From DATHZQ01 sp965216945 (lineage in GTDB: Bacteria; Actinomycetota; Acidimicrobiia; Spongiisociales; UBA5794), in contig CBDCGU010000003.1 in the NCBI GenBank assembly GCA_965216945.1, positions 248,001 to 312,000 on the forward strand: a DNA stretch of 64,000 nucleotides, written 5' to 3'. Below are positions 24,130-32,951 of the stretch, in pieces; positions within the stretch are counted from its first letter, which is position 1; each line of letters opens with the position of its first letter. The position numbers and the translations under genes are program-made. The notes below the pieces were generated by a model. It saw nothing but the letters and a program-made list of their open reading frames with translations. It was not told where the DNA came from and ran no database searches.

Positions 24130-24399
24130 ATGAAGTTTCGCACTGGATTGATCGTCGGTCTCGGCGCCGGTTACGTGCTCGGCGCCAAAGCAGGACGGGA
24201 ACGTTACGACCAGATCATGGCGCTCGTCGAGCGCTTCACGAGCAACGAGCAGGTCAACGCCGTCGTCGAACAGGCGGCCCTGGCCACTGCGGTGCCACGA
24301 ACCCGAGCCCGGGGCGCAATGTCGAGCGGTCTCAGAGCGGCCGGGGAGCACATCCGCAACCGGGCAACAGCCCAGGATCGGGATCCCACGATCGGTTAG
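24130..24399 (+). CDS. small YtxH-like protein
   Basis: An 89-residue protein starting MKFRTGLIVGLGAGYVLGAK followed by AGRERYDQIMALVERF. This glycine-rich N-terminal hydrophobic helix followed by KAGRERY and an amphipathic helix is characteristic of YtxH-type small proteins common in actinobacteria next to housekeeping genes. It probably attaches to the membrane by its N-terminal helix; the rest is helical and basic. ATG at 24130 was chosen over upstream starts because family members begin here. It is convergent with rpoD. The function of the family is not known. Confidence 0.72.
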   Translation: MKFRTGLIVGLGAGYVLGAKAGRERYDQIMALVERFTSNEQVNAVVEQAALATAVPRTRARGAMSSGLRAAGEHIRNRATAQDRDPTIG

Positions 24400-24416
24400 T
24401 GGGCCGTCGCGGCCCG

Positions 24417-25556
24417 CTAGGCACCCTCGAGATAGCCTTCGAGCCGCTTTGCCCGGGCCGGCTGACGTAGCTTGGCCAGTGCCTTCGTCTCGATCTGGCG
24501 GATTCGCTCGCGGGTCACCTGGAAATGGCTGCCCACCTCTTCCAGCGTGCGGACCTTCCCGTCGGCGAGTCCGAAGCGCATGATGAGCACCTGGCGTTCC
24601 CGCTCGTTGAGCCCTTCGAGCGCCAGGTTGAGATACTCCTGGAGCAGCCGGAACGAGGCCGCTTCCACCGGGACGTCGGCGTCGGTGTCCTTCACGAAGT
24701 CGCCCAGTGTGGAGTCATCCTCTTCGCCGAGCGGTGTCTCCAGCGACACCGGGTCCTGGGCGATGCGCCGCAGCTCGGAGACCCGGTCTGGCTCGATCTC
24801 CATCTCGTTGGCGATCTCTCCGATCGTCGGCTCGCGCCCAAGCTCTTGCATGAGCGTCCGCTGCGCCCGCGCCAGCTTGTTGATCGTCTCGACCATGTGC
24901 ACCGGGACCCGAATGGTCCGCGCCTGATCGGCGAGTGCCCGGGTGACGGCCTGCCGAATCCACCACGTGGCGTAGGTGGAGAACTTGAAGCCCTTGCGAT
25001 AGTCGAACTTCTCCACGGCCCGGATGAGACCGAGGTTGCCCTCTTGGATGAGGTCGAGCAGTGACAGCCCGCGGCCCACGTACTTCTTGGCGATCGAAAC
25101 CACGAGACGCAGGTTGGCCTCGACGAGCCGCTTGCGGGCACGGTCCGCCAGGCGGATTGCTCGCTCCAAGATCACCCGTTCAGACGTCGTCATCTCGGAG
25201 TCGACGGGATCGAGCTTCTCCTCGGCGCGGAGCCCCGTCTCCATCTGCATCGCAAGCTCGACCTCCTGCTGAGGTGTGAGCAGCGGGTACCGGCCGATCT
25301 CCTGCAGGTACATGCGGACCGGGTCGGAGACGTGGACGAGCTCGTCGTTGCTCAGCTCGGTGGCCGCCAGCGCATCGTTCGAGTCTTCCCTGATGGTGAT
25401 GGACTGCTCGCGCAGGGCGAGAAAGACGACGTCGAACGCCTCGGGTGGCGCATCGGCGTCCTCCAGCTCCTGCTGTACCTCGGTCATCACAAGGAAGCCG
25501 CGCTGCCTCCCGCGCTGCGTCAGGTCCTCTAGAACTGCGTCAATCGGTTCGCTCAA
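24417..25556 (-). CDS. rpoD: primary sigma factor RpoD/SigA
   Basis: A 379-residue group 1 sigma factor. Region 1.2 is VRMYLQEIGRYPLLTPQQEV. Region 2 has RLVEANLRLVVSIAKKYVGR, LSLLDLIQEGNLGLIRAVEK and the promoter-melting TYATWWIRQAVTRALADQAR. Region 3 includes INKLARAQRTLMQELGREPT. Region 4 ends with the -35 helix TLEEVGSHFQVTRERIRQIE. Region 1.1 is short and there is no long acidic or basic insertion, so it is more compact than the streptomycete HrdB type. GTGA/ATGA coupling to dnaG upstream gives the dnaG-rpoD order of the old macromolecular-synthesis operon. Confidence 0.97.
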   Translation of the reverse strand: MSEPIDAVLEDLTQRGRQRGFLVMTEVQQELEDADAPPEAFDVVFLALREQSITIREDSNDALAATELSNDELVHVSDPVRMYLQEIGRYPLLTPQQEVELAMQMETGLRAEEKLDPVDSEMTTSERVILERAIRLADRARKRLVEANLRLVVSIAKKYVGRGLSLLDLIQEGNLGLIRAVEKFDYRKGFKFSTYATWWIRQAVTRALADQARTIRVPVHMVETINKLARAQRTLMQELGREPTIGEIANEMEIEPDRVSELRRIAQDPVSLETPLGEEDDSTLGDFVKDTDADVPVEAASFRLLQEYLNLALEGLNERERQVLIMRFGLADGKVRTLEEVGSHFQVTRERIRQIETKALAKLRQPARAKRLEGYLEGA

Positions 25557-27313
25557 CGGCGTCCTCGCACTTCACGTCGTTTCTGCTCCAACGCTATCAA
25601 CTCTCGAGAGGTGTCGGAATACGTCTGACGCTCAGTCTCCGGATCGAGTTCCGCCAACCTCCGCCGCACCACGTCGATGCGGGCGTCCAGCTGCTCGCGT
25701 TCCAGGCGAGCCACGAGCTCGCCGGCGTCGGACAGCGGCCGGTCGCTGAGTGCCAGTGCGCTGAGCATCCGGGCCAGTGGTGTCACCTCGTCGCCGAACA
25801 ACGCTCCGAGATCCGGAGGTGTTCCCGGTGCCAGCCCGGCGATCACAGGCTCAATCATGGCATACGCGGCGCGATGATCCTCATCGGAGAAGAGCTCGGA
25901 CTCGATCGTGACGTTGGCGAGACCCGCATCGTTGGCCAGCAGCAGCCGGAGGAGCTCCCGCTCCGCCTTCTCTCGCCCGGTCAGCCGCCGCACCGGCTCT
26001 GGTGCCGGGCCCGACCGCCGGCTTCCTCCGGAGGCGCGGGCGACCGCACGCTCGATCACATCGAGATCGACTCCCGTGCGCCGCGACACCAAGACGGCGT
26101 ACTCGTGCCGGACGATGGGGTCGGGGTGGAGCGCCACGAGCTTGGCGGACGCGTTGGCGGCTCGACCCCGGCCCTCCGCCTCGTTGAGGTCGAAGTCCTC
26201 CAGGTCCTGTTCGATACGGAATTGGAGGAGTGGGAGCGAGTCGGCGATCGACTTGAGCAAGACCTCCTCCTCTCCATCTCGCACCAGGTCGGCAGGGTCG
26301 CGACCCTCGGGGAGGAGGGCAACACGGAGGTCGAGCTCACCGGGGACCGCCCTGTCGAATCCGCGAAGCGCAGCCCCGGTACCGGCGGCATCGGAGTCGA
26401 AGGCGAGCACCACCCTCTCGCTGAATCGCCGCAGCAGGTCGAGGTGTTCGTCGACGAGGGCCGTGCCGCAAGTGGCCACGGCAACGGGTCGTCCGGCGAG
26501 CGAGAAGCCGATCACGTCGGTATATCCCTCGACGACGACGGCCTCTCGTTCTCGCACGATGGCAGACTTCGCCCAGTTGAGACCGTAGAGCAGACGGGAT
26601 TTGTGGTAGATCGGCGACTCTCTGGAGTTGAGGTATTTGGGCCCGTCCCCTTCGAGGATCCGGGCGCCGAAGCCAACGGGATCGCCGCGCAGGTCGAAGA
26701 TGGGGAACATGACCCGTCCGCGGAAGCGGTCGATGAGGCTCCCCCGACTCGATCGAGAGGAGAGCCCGGCCGTGATGAGGGTGCGGTCTTCGTGACCTCC
26801 GGCGACAAGATGCCGGGAGAGCTCGTCCCACCCGGCCGGTGAGTAGCCGAGGTCGAACTGCTCGACCACATCGGCGTCATAGCCCCGGCTGCGCACATAC
26901 GCTCGGGCGGCCGCCGCGTCCGGTGACGACCGAAGCCGCTCCCGATAGAAGGTCACAGCGTCGGCAACGGCAGCAACGAGCGCTTCACGCTGGCCGCGCC
27001 GTTTTCCTTCACCTGGCGCCTCGGTGAGGGCGACGCCGGCTCGTCTCGCCAGCAGCTCGAGCGCCCCCACGAAGTCGACGCCTTGGGTTTCCTCGATCCA
27101 CGTGAACACGTCGCCGCTCTTGCCACATCCGAAACAGTGATAGAGCCCGCGTGCGGGGTCGATCGACAACGACGGGGTCTTCTCGTTGTGAAACGGGCAC
27201 ACCGCCATCACCGAACGTCCCGACCGCTTGACCTTCGTCACCTCGGCCGCGAGCTCAGCCAGATCGGTGCGATCCCTGACCTTGTCGATGTCTTCGCGCG
27301 GGTACGCCACCAT
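25553..27313 (-). CDS. dnaG: DNA primase DnaG
   Basis: A 586-residue primase that makes RNA primers at the replication fork. The CHC2 zinc finger is at the N-terminus (VCPFHNEKTPSLSID and LYHCFGCGKSGDVFTW). The catalytic core has the basic segment GPKYLNSRESPIYHKS and VVVEGYTDVIGFSLAGRPVA, then TOPRIM metal motifs with AFDSDAAGTGAALRGFD. The C-terminal helicase-binding region is present (about residues 440-586). ATG at 27313 (MVAYPREDIDKVRDRT) is chosen over 27340. The stop overlaps the rpoD start by 4 bp. Confidence 0.96.
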   Translation of the reverse strand: MVAYPREDIDKVRDRTDLAELAAEVTKVKRSGRSVMAVCPFHNEKTPSLSIDPARGLYHCFGCGKSGDVFTWIEETQGVDFVGALELLARRAGVALTEAPGEGKRRGQREALVAAVADAVTFYRERLRSSPDAAAARAYVRSRGYDADVVEQFDLGYSPAGWDELSRHLVAGGHEDRTLITAGLSSRSSRGSLIDRFRGRVMFPIFDLRGDPVGFGARILEGDGPKYLNSRESPIYHKSRLLYGLNWAKSAIVREREAVVVEGYTDVIGFSLAGRPVAVATCGTALVDEHLDLLRRFSERVVLAFDSDAAGTGAALRGFDRAVPGELDLRVALLPEGRDPADLVRDGEEEVLLKSIADSLPLLQFRIEQDLEDFDLNEAEGRGRAANASAKLVALHPDPIVRHEYAVLVSRRTGVDLDVIERAVARASGGSRRSGPAPEPVRRLTGREKAERELLRLLLANDAGLANVTIESELFSDEDHRAAYAMIEPVIAGLAPGTPPDLGALFGDEVTPLARMLSALALSDRPLSDAGELVARLEREQLDARIDVVRRRLAELDPETERQTYSDTSRELIALEQKRREVRGRR

Positions 27314-27358
27314 CGGGATTGTACTGAGAGGTCGGTTCACGCAGTGCGGACCAGACGC

Positions 27359-27409
27359 GAGAAAGGGAAGCCCGGAAGGGAGGGAGGAGAGAGTGGGCTT
27401 CCCTTTCTC
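27359..27409 (-). terminator. 15-bp-stem hairpin ending the 28-codon ORF transcript
   Basis: GAGAAAGGGAAGCCC pairs perfectly with GGGCTTCCCTTTCTC around a 21-base purine-rich loop. On the minus strand it begins 18 bp after the stop of the small ORF, and its 3' arm ends with TTTCTC. It also separates that ORF from dnaG, which starts 46 bp further on. Confidence 0.75.
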
Positions 27410-27427
27410 AGCGGTCGTCCCGGGCGG

Positions 27428-27514
27428 TCAGCCGCTCGGGCGCCGTACTGCGGCGTTGGCTCTGCGGCGCCGCAGAACGTCCATCTGATACACAGTGTCG
27501 GGGTGATTCAACAT
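27428..27514 (-). CDS. 28-residue peptide with strong ribosome site, divergent from Lrp
   Basis: ATG at 27514 is preceded by GAGGAG at 6-bp spacing. The peptide begins MLNHPDTVYQMDVLRRRRAN and ends AAVRRPSG before TGA at 27430-27428. It is short, strongly basic and without a signal sequence. A perfect 15-bp-stem terminator follows 18 bp later, so the transcript looks like a complete unit. The divergent gene is an Lrp/AsnC regulator. It could be a leader peptide or a true micro-protein; no known family. Confidence 0.5.
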   Translation of the reverse strand: MLNHPDTVYQMDVLRRRRANAAVRRPSG

Positions 27515-27540
27515 GTCGACTCCTCATTCCTAGCCTTTGA

Positions 27541-27614
27541 CGAGTATACACGATTTTCAACCAATCGATGACAATTCTATTCCATTTCATCATTTCTGAT
27601 GATAGATTGCTGCC
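27541..27614. promoter_or_regulatory. AT-rich divergent promoter region with Lrp-type inverted repeat
   Basis: Between the 28-codon ORF and the Lrp gene the sequence is unusually AT-rich. TCATCA and TGATGA (27589-27604) form an inverted repeat around TTTC, just before the Lrp ATG, and TTGACGAGTATACA-like elements lie to the left. Lrp proteins usually bind AT-rich inverted repeats in their own divergent promoter. Confidence 0.5.
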
Positions 27615-28085
27615 ATGGATCGACTCGATCGTGAGATTCTCGAGGTTCTGGCCGAGGACGCACGTACCCCGTATGCGCAGATCGCCAAACAACTCGGCGT
27701 CGCAACGGCGACCGTACATCAACGAGTCAAGCGACTGCGGGAATCCGGAGTCGTACGGGGCTTCCGTCTCGAGCTGGATTGGGCGGCCATCGGCCTACCG
27801 GTTGCAGGAGTCATCTCGATCCGCACTGCATCGGAGAAGTCGCTTGCCGACATCGCAGAGGACCTGCGCGCCATCCCCTACGTGGCGAGCTGCGTGGCGG
27901 TCACGGGAGAGTTCGACATGTTCGTGACCGTGCGCGCCCGGTCGTCGGATCATCTCGGTGAGCTCGTCGACCGGATCCGCCTCATCACGAAGGGCTCGAC
28001 GCGCACCATCGTGGTGCTCTCGACGTATTACCTGGGCGTCACTCCCCCGCTGCACGAGGAAGGCGACGGGGACCGCGCCCAATAG
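27615..28085 (+). CDS. Lrp/AsnC-family transcriptional regulator
   Basis: A 156-residue regulator. The N-terminal helix-turn-helix is MDRLDREILEVLAEDARTPY, AQIAKQLGVATATVHQRVKR, LRESGVVRGFR. The C-terminal RAM ligand domain includes YVASCVAVTGEFDMFVTVRA and STRTIVVLSTYYLGVTPPL. Such proteins respond to amino acids or related small molecules and bind as octamers. It lies divergent to the 28-codon ORF and 9 bp before the next gene, which is probably co-transcribed. Confidence 0.93.
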   Translation: MDRLDREILEVLAEDARTPYAQIAKQLGVATATVHQRVKRLRESGVVRGFRLELDWAAIGLPVAGVISIRTASEKSLADIAEDLRAIPYVASCVAVTGEFDMFVTVRARSSDHLGELVDRIRLITKGSTRTIVVLSTYYLGVTPPLHEEGDGDRAQ

Positions 28086-28094
28086 ACTGGCTCG

Positions 28095-29303
28095 GTGGGT
28101 CTCCTCGTAGCCTTCCTGATCATCCTCGCCGTGGTGGCGGTCATCGTCATCGCCAAGCGGCAGCTCGATGCGATCCGGGCGGCATGGAAGGCGGTCGCCG
28201 ACGAGCTCGGGCTGAGCGTCGAATCGCTGAGCCTCGGCCAGTCGAGAATCACCGGAACGGTGGACGGTTTCACCGTGACGGTGGAGATCACGGGCTCCGG
28301 CGACAATGCCCACACTCGATATCGCATCGAGTATCCGCCGCTGGCGCCGGCGTTCGAGCTGCGCCGCGAGTCCGGCGGTCAGAAGATACTGAAGAAGTTC
28401 GGCGCAGAGGACCGCCAGATCGGCGACCAGGAATTCGACGATGCATTCATCGTGCAGGCCATCGATCCGGGCGAGCTCGAGCAATGGCTCACAGCGAGCC
28501 GCCGTAGCAGCCTGCTTCGGCTCCTGGCCGCTCATCCGGCGATGCTGGCCACGGAACGCCAGCTCCAGATCTCGTCGAACGGGGTCGAGCGCAACCCCGA
28601 GGTGATCGTTGCCACGGTGCGCCGGATGCTGGTGACAGCCCGTCACCTGGTCGGGCGCCCATCCACCTCGCACCGCGACGAGGCGGCCGAGCTGCGCACA
28701 AAGGGCGACCTGCTGGCGGCGCTGCGGGCGCTCGACGCTGCCGTGCAGGCCGATCCCGACGATGCGGACACTCGGCTGCTGCGGGCCGAGACGGCGCTGT
28801 CGGCCGGCGAAACGGAGCAAGCGACCCGCGACCTGGACACGCTCGAGCGCGAGCTTGCCGCCGATCCCGAGGTGCGCGGGATGCGTGAGGTCCTCGAACG
28901 GCCGGACACCGGCGCCGGTTCCCCTGCCGGTGCCCCAGCGGATCCAGACGGAATCTTCGATGAGATCTTCGGAGAGAGCCGGCTCAGCTTCGAGACCGAC
29001 GACCTCTTCGCCCGTGAATACAAGGGTCGTCACGTCAAGCTGACGGGGGCGGTCCGCTCCGCTCGACCGTACGACACCGATCTCGACTTCGGGGCCGGGC
29101 CCGGGATCAAGGCTGTCGTGACGGTGGCCATGATCGAGTCCGATCTGTACGGAAACACGGCCATCGACGCCGTGGTCGACTTCCCTGCCCACACCGCACA
29201 CGCCTTCCAGCGGGGTGACGAGATCACGTTCTCCGGGATCCTGGCCAAAGTGGATCCCATGATGCGAAACGTGTTCGTCACGGAGGGCCGTCTGGCCGGC
29301 TGA
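28095..29303 (+). CDS. membrane-anchored protein with TPR-like and OB-fold-like parts
   Basis: 402 residues, GTG start 9 bp after the Lrp gene. One N-terminal membrane segment (LLVAFLIILAVVAVIVIA) is followed by an alpha/beta domain to about residue 190 (GLSVESLSLGQSRITGTVDG, FTVTVEITGSGDN). Then come two TPR-like helical repeats (KGDLLAALRALDAAVQADPD, LLRAETALSAGETEQATRDL), a Pro/Ala linker, and a C-terminal domain (EYKGRHVKLTGAVRSARPYD, DEITFSGILAKVDPMMRNVF) like the OB-fold tRNA_anti-like module. Family and role not recognised. Confidence 0.6.
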   Translation: MGLLVAFLIILAVVAVIVIAKRQLDAIRAAWKAVADELGLSVESLSLGQSRITGTVDGFTVTVEITGSGDNAHTRYRIEYPPLAPAFELRRESGGQKILKKFGAEDRQIGDQEFDDAFIVQAIDPGELEQWLTASRRSSLLRLLAAHPAMLATERQLQISSNGVERNPEVIVATVRRMLVTARHLVGRPSTSHRDEAAELRTKGDLLAALRALDAAVQADPDDADTRLLRAETALSAGETEQATRDLDTLERELAADPEVRGMREVLERPDTGAGSPAGAPADPDGIFDEIFGESRLSFETDDLFAREYKGRHVKLTGAVRSARPYDTDLDFGAGPGIKAVVTVAMIESDLYGNTAIDAVVDFPAHTAHAFQRGDEITFSGILAKVDPMMRNVFVTEGRLAG

Positions 29304-29404
29304 GCGGGCCATGCTCGGACGCCGGGGCGGTCGCAGGTGGAGGAGCGCGTCACCGGCGGGGGGATGCCGCAGCACCCCTCCCGCCACCGTCCGAGATCGG
29401 CATG

Positions 29405-30202
29405 TCAGCGAGGTCGGCCGTACCTCCGCGTTGCCAGCGGAGCGAAGACGGCAATGATGATCGCCACCCAGATCAGCGTGTACAACACGGGATTCTGCAG
29501 TGGCCACACCGCTGGCTCAGGCGTGCCCGGCGGGATGTTCCCGAACAGCTCACGGGCGGCCTGGGTCACCGCCGACACCGGGTTCCACTCGGCGAAGATG
29601 CGGAGCGGGGTCGGCAGGTTGGCGGCCGGCACGAAGGTGTTGGCGATGAACGTCAGTGGGAAGATGACCATGAACGAGGCGTTGTTCACCACCTCGACAC
29701 TGCGCACCAGCAGCCCGACGTAGGCCATGATCCACGAGATCGCGTAGGCAAACAGCAACAGCAGCGCAAACCCCGCCACGGCATCGACCGCACCGGTGTG
29801 GATCCGCCAGCCCACGAGGAGACCGGTCAGAGCCATGATCGCAAGCGACAAGGCGTTGTAGATCATGTCGCTCGCCGTTCGGCCGAACACGACGGCGCCC
29901 CGCGACATCGGCAGCGAACGGAATCGGTCGATGATCCCCTTCTGCATGTCGTCGGCCAGGCCGGCGCCGGTGAAGGTCGCACCAAACGTCAGTGTCAAGG
30001 CAAAGGTGCCACCGATGAGGAACTCGCGGTAGGAGCCGCCCGGTATGTCGATGGAGCTCCCGAAGACGTAGCCGAACAGCAGCACGAACATGATCGGCGA
30101 GATCAGCACGGACACCAACAGGTCGGGCACCCGGGTGATCTTGATCACATTGCGTTTGGCGACGGCAACACCGTCGGCGAGTGCGTTGGTGAGCTCCTGC
30201 AT
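29405..30202 (-). CDS. ABC-2 type exporter permease (DrrB-like)
   Basis: A 265-residue membrane protein with about six transmembrane segments (VLISPIMFVLLFGYVFGSS, LSLAIMALTGLLVGWRI, GFALLLLFAYAISWIMAYVG, LIWVAIIIAVFAPLAT). The ABC-2 signature is present: FTGAGLADDMQKGIIDRFRS, LPMSRGAVVFGRTASD, and FIANTFVPAANLPTPLRIFA. It pairs with the ATPase directly upstream (TGATG overlap) as a daunorubicin-resistance (DrrAB) type drug or lipid exporter. Substrate unknown. Confidence 0.92.
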   Translation of the reverse strand: MQELTNALADGVAVAKRNVIKITRVPDLLVSVLISPIMFVLLFGYVFGSSIDIPGGSYREFLIGGTFALTLTFGATFTGAGLADDMQKGIIDRFRSLPMSRGAVVFGRTASDMIYNALSLAIMALTGLLVGWRIHTGAVDAVAGFALLLLFAYAISWIMAYVGLLVRSVEVVNNASFMVIFPLTFIANTFVPAANLPTPLRIFAEWNPVSAVTQAARELFGNIPPGTPEPAVWPLQNPVLYTLIWVAIIIAVFAPLATRRYGRPR

Positions 30203-31242
30203 CAGGCGACCTCCAGCAGACCGTGGGCGTCGCCGCCGAGGATGCCTGCATCGGCGTTGGCCGGCTGGCCGGTGAGCGACAGGAACACGTCGTCGAGGGT
30301 TGGGCGCCGCAGTCCGACGTCCCGCAGGGGTACGCCACCGGCGTCGAGGGCCCGCAGCGCCTGGGTGAGCGTCCGCGGCCCGCCGGCCACGGGCACCGTC
30401 ATCGCTCGGCCCTCGACCCTCGGGGCGTCGACGGCGAACTGCGACAGTATCCGCCTCGCCTCTTCGACGCTGGCCCCGCGGTCGAGCATCACCTCGATGC
30501 GCTCGCCACCGACCAGCGTCTTCAGGTCGTCTGCCGTGCCGCGGGCGATCTCGCGACCGTGATCGATGACGACGATGTCGTCGGCGAGCTGATCCGCCTC
30601 CTCCATGTACTGGGTGGTCAGCACGAGCGTGCGGCCGCGATCGACCAGCTCCCGGATGACGTCCCACAAGTCGGTCCGGCTGCGGGGGTCGAGGCCGGTT
30701 GTCGGCTCGTCGAGGAACAGCACCGGCGGCTCGGCGACCAGGGAGCCCGCCAGATCGAGACGGCGGCGCATGCCTCCCGAGTAGGTCTTCACCGGCCGGT
30801 CGGCCGCTTCGTCCAGGCGGAAGCGCTCGAGCAACTCACGTGCCCTGGTCCTGGCGGTCTTCCTCCCGAGACGATACAGGCGGCCGATCATCTCCAGGTT
30901 CTCGTAGCCGGTGAGCTGCTCGTCGACCGCCGCATATTGACCGGAGAGCCCGATCCGCTCGCGCACCCGCGCCGGCTCGGCGAGCACGTCGGCTCCGGCG
31001 ACGGTAGCTCGACCGGCATCGGGCCGAACCAGTGTGGTGAGGATGGACACGGCCGTGGTCTTGCCGGCGCCGTTGGGTCCCAGGAGACCGAGCACGCTCC
31101 CCTCGTCGACGGACAGGTCGAGACCGTCGAGGGCCGTCACCGCGCCATAGCGCTTGATCAGTCCCCGAGCCTCGACCTTTGGTGGTGGCACACCGTGCAT
31201 TGGCGGGTGCGCCGTCGTGGCCGAATGGGTCATGGCGGTCAT
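30202..31242 (-). CDS. ABC exporter ATPase (DrrA-like)
   Basis: A 346-residue ATP-binding subunit: Walker A GLLGPNGAGKTTAVS, Q-loop LSGQYAAVDEQLTGYENL, signature KTYSGGMRRRLDLAGSL, Walker B VLFLDEPTTGLDPRSR, and the H-loop region LVLTTQYMEEADQLAD. The C-terminal 100 residues match the DrrA extension. ATG at 31242 has AAGGAG at good spacing; the frame upstream is the operator region. It drives the permease encoded next. Two inverted repeats and a promoter lie just upstream, but no regulator gene is adjacent. Confidence 0.93.
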   Translation of the reverse strand: MTAMTHSATTAHPPMHGVPPPKVEARGLIKRYGAVTALDGLDLSVDEGSVLGLLGPNGAGKTTAVSILTTLVRPDAGRATVAGADVLAEPARVRERIGLSGQYAAVDEQLTGYENLEMIGRLYRLGRKTARTRARELLERFRLDEAADRPVKTYSGGMRRRLDLAGSLVAEPPVLFLDEPTTGLDPRSRTDLWDVIRELVDRGRTLVLTTQYMEEADQLADDIVVIDHGREIARGTADDLKTLVGGERIEVMLDRGASVEEARRILSQFAVDAPRVEGRAMTVPVAGGPRTLTQALRALDAGGVPLRDVGLRRPTLDDVFLSLTGQPANADAGILGGDAHGLLEVA

Positions 31243-31263
31243 GTGGATGCTCCTTGGGATACG

Positions 31264-31326
31264 TACGCCGTAAACATACGGTGTAAATGTACGCCGTAAG
31301 TTACGTATACGGTGTAAGTTTGTCAA
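31264..31326 (-). promoter_or_regulatory. promoter with two tandem inverted repeats for the ABC exporter
   Basis: TACGCCGTA...TACGGTGTA occurs twice: 31264-31285 with a 4-bp centre and 31290-31316 with a 9-bp centre. On the minus strand TTGACA (31326-31321) and TAACTT (31303-31298) with a 17-bp spacer form a promoter that the second repeat overlaps. This is a typical repressor layout (TetR-like, by analogy with Drr exporters). Confidence 0.72.
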
Positions 31327-31571
31327 GGGGGATCTCGTGCTGTCAACAGGCTGCGCTGTGATCGAGCTCGGGGAGATACCGGCGCTGACCGTCGACGAGA
31401 CAAGCGGCATGCGGTGGCCGTCGGCCCCTCGCACTGCCGGCGCCCCACGGGAGGGTCCGGTTCTGGGAGGGGTGCGGAAGAACGTCGGAGCAGAGCGGAT
31501 CCGGCAGGGCGTGCTTTGGGACGTGTGAACGAGGCTGACGTACTGGTCCGGGTCCGGACCGGTGCACCCTG
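31327..31571. other. intergenic stretch without a recognisable gene
   Basis: 245 bp between the exporter promoter and the end of glyS. Open frames here have no family resemblance, no ribosome sites and no codon bias I can support. The end nearest glyS could hold its terminator, but no clear hairpin is seen. Confidence 0.5.
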
Positions 31572-32876
31572 CTAGGGCAGCCGCTCGGCGAGGTACGCCG
31601 CCACCTTGTCCATCGCGATCCGGTCCTGGGCCATCGTATCGCGATCGCGGACAGTCACCTGCTGGTCATCGAGGGAGTCGAAGTCGACGGTCACGCAGAA
31701 CGGCGTGCCGATCTCATCTTGACGGCGGTAGCGCTTCCCGATCGACTGGGTGACATCGTGCTCCACGACAAAGCGAGCACGCAGCTCGTCCGCCACGCGC
31801 TGGGAGACCTCGGTCAGCTCGGCCTTCTTGGAAAGCGGAAGGACCGCCACCTTGATCGGCGCCAGCCGAGGATCGAGCGCCAGCACGACCCGCTGCTCAC
31901 CGCCCACCTCCTCCTCCGAGTAGGCATCGATGAGGAAGGCGAAGGTGGTGCGGGTGGCCCCGGCGGCGGGTTCGATCACGTAGGGAACGAACCGCTCGTT
32001 GGCCTCGGCATCGAAGTAGCGGAGATCCTTCCCCGAATGCTCCATGTGTGCCTTCAGATCGAAATCGGTGCGGTTGGCAATACCCTCGAGCTCGTCCCAG
32101 CCCCACGGGAAGCGGTAGTCCACGTCAAACGTGCCCGCGGAGTAGTGCGACAGCTCGTCGTCCTCATGCCTGCGGAATTGCAGGTTGTCCTCGCTCATGC
32201 CCAGATCGATGTACCAGTTGCGCCGCTCCTCGACCCAGTAGCGGAACCACTCCTCGGCTTCCTCGGGCCTGCAGAAGAACTCCATCTCCATCTGCTCGAA
32301 CTCGCGGGTGCGGAAGACGAACTGGCCCGGCGTGATCTCGTTGCGAAACGACTTGCCGATCTGGGCGATCCCAAACGGGAGCTTGAGGCGGGATGTGCGA
32401 CGCACGTTCTCGAAGTTGATGAAGATCCCCTGGGCCGTCTCGGGGCGCAGATAGACGATGTTGTCCGCCGTCTCGATGGGACCCATGTGGGTGCGGAACA
32501 TCAGGTTGAAATCGCGAGCTTCCGTGAAGGTGTCACGTTTCCCGCAGCTCGGGCACTGATCGGGATCCTCGAGCTTGTCGAGCCGGTGGCGCGTATGGCA
32601 GTTGCGGCACTCGACGAGCGGATCGGTGAACGACGCCAGGTGACCCGACGCCTCCCAGACCCGCGGCGATTGGATGATCGCGGAGTCGATCCCGACGACG
32701 TTGTCGCGGCTGCGCACCATGGTGTGCCACCACTGCTCCTTGACGTTGCGCAGCAGCTCTACGCCCAGTGGCCCATAGTCGTAGGCCGAGCGGAGACCTC
32801 CATAGATCTCCGAGGATTGGAAGACGAAGCCGCGCTTCTTGGAGAGGTTGACGATGGTGTCGAAGTCGGCGGGCAT
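31572..32876 (-). CDS. glyS: glycyl-tRNA synthetase, single-chain type
   Basis: A 434-residue class II synthetase of the alpha2 (GlyQS) type. It begins FDTIVNLSKKRGFVFQSSEI and YGGLRSAYDYGPLGVELLRN. A zinc-ribbon-like insert is present (LVECRNCHTRHRL and DQCPSCGKRD). The catalytic core has FNLMFRTHMGP, YLRPETAQGIFINFENV and FGIAQIGKSFRNEITPGQFV, with REFEQMEMEFFC. The C-terminal anticodon-binding domain follows (LAPIKVAVLPLSKKAELTEV). It charges tRNA-Gly. The neighbours uppS and recO are on the same strand. Confidence 0.97.
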   Translation of the reverse strand: MPADFDTIVNLSKKRGFVFQSSEIYGGLRSAYDYGPLGVELLRNVKEQWWHTMVRSRDNVVGIDSAIIQSPRVWEASGHLASFTDPLVECRNCHTRHRLDKLEDPDQCPSCGKRDTFTEARDFNLMFRTHMGPIETADNIVYLRPETAQGIFINFENVRRTSRLKLPFGIAQIGKSFRNEITPGQFVFRTREFEQMEMEFFCRPEEAEEWFRYWVEERRNWYIDLGMSEDNLQFRRHEDDELSHYSAGTFDVDYRFPWGWDELEGIANRTDFDLKAHMEHSGKDLRYFDAEANERFVPYVIEPAAGATRTTFAFLIDAYSEEEVGGEQRVVLALDPRLAPIKVAVLPLSKKAELTEVSQRVADELRARFVVEHDVTQSIGKRYRRQDEIGTPFCVTVDFDSLDDQQVTVRDRDTMAQDRIAMDKVAAYLAERLP

Positions 32877-32951
32877 GTGAGCGCGTCCAGCGGTGAGTCG
32901 GGCAGGGAGCGGGCCATGGTAGCGGTGCGCCCGGCAGGCCCTGCCCCGGCT

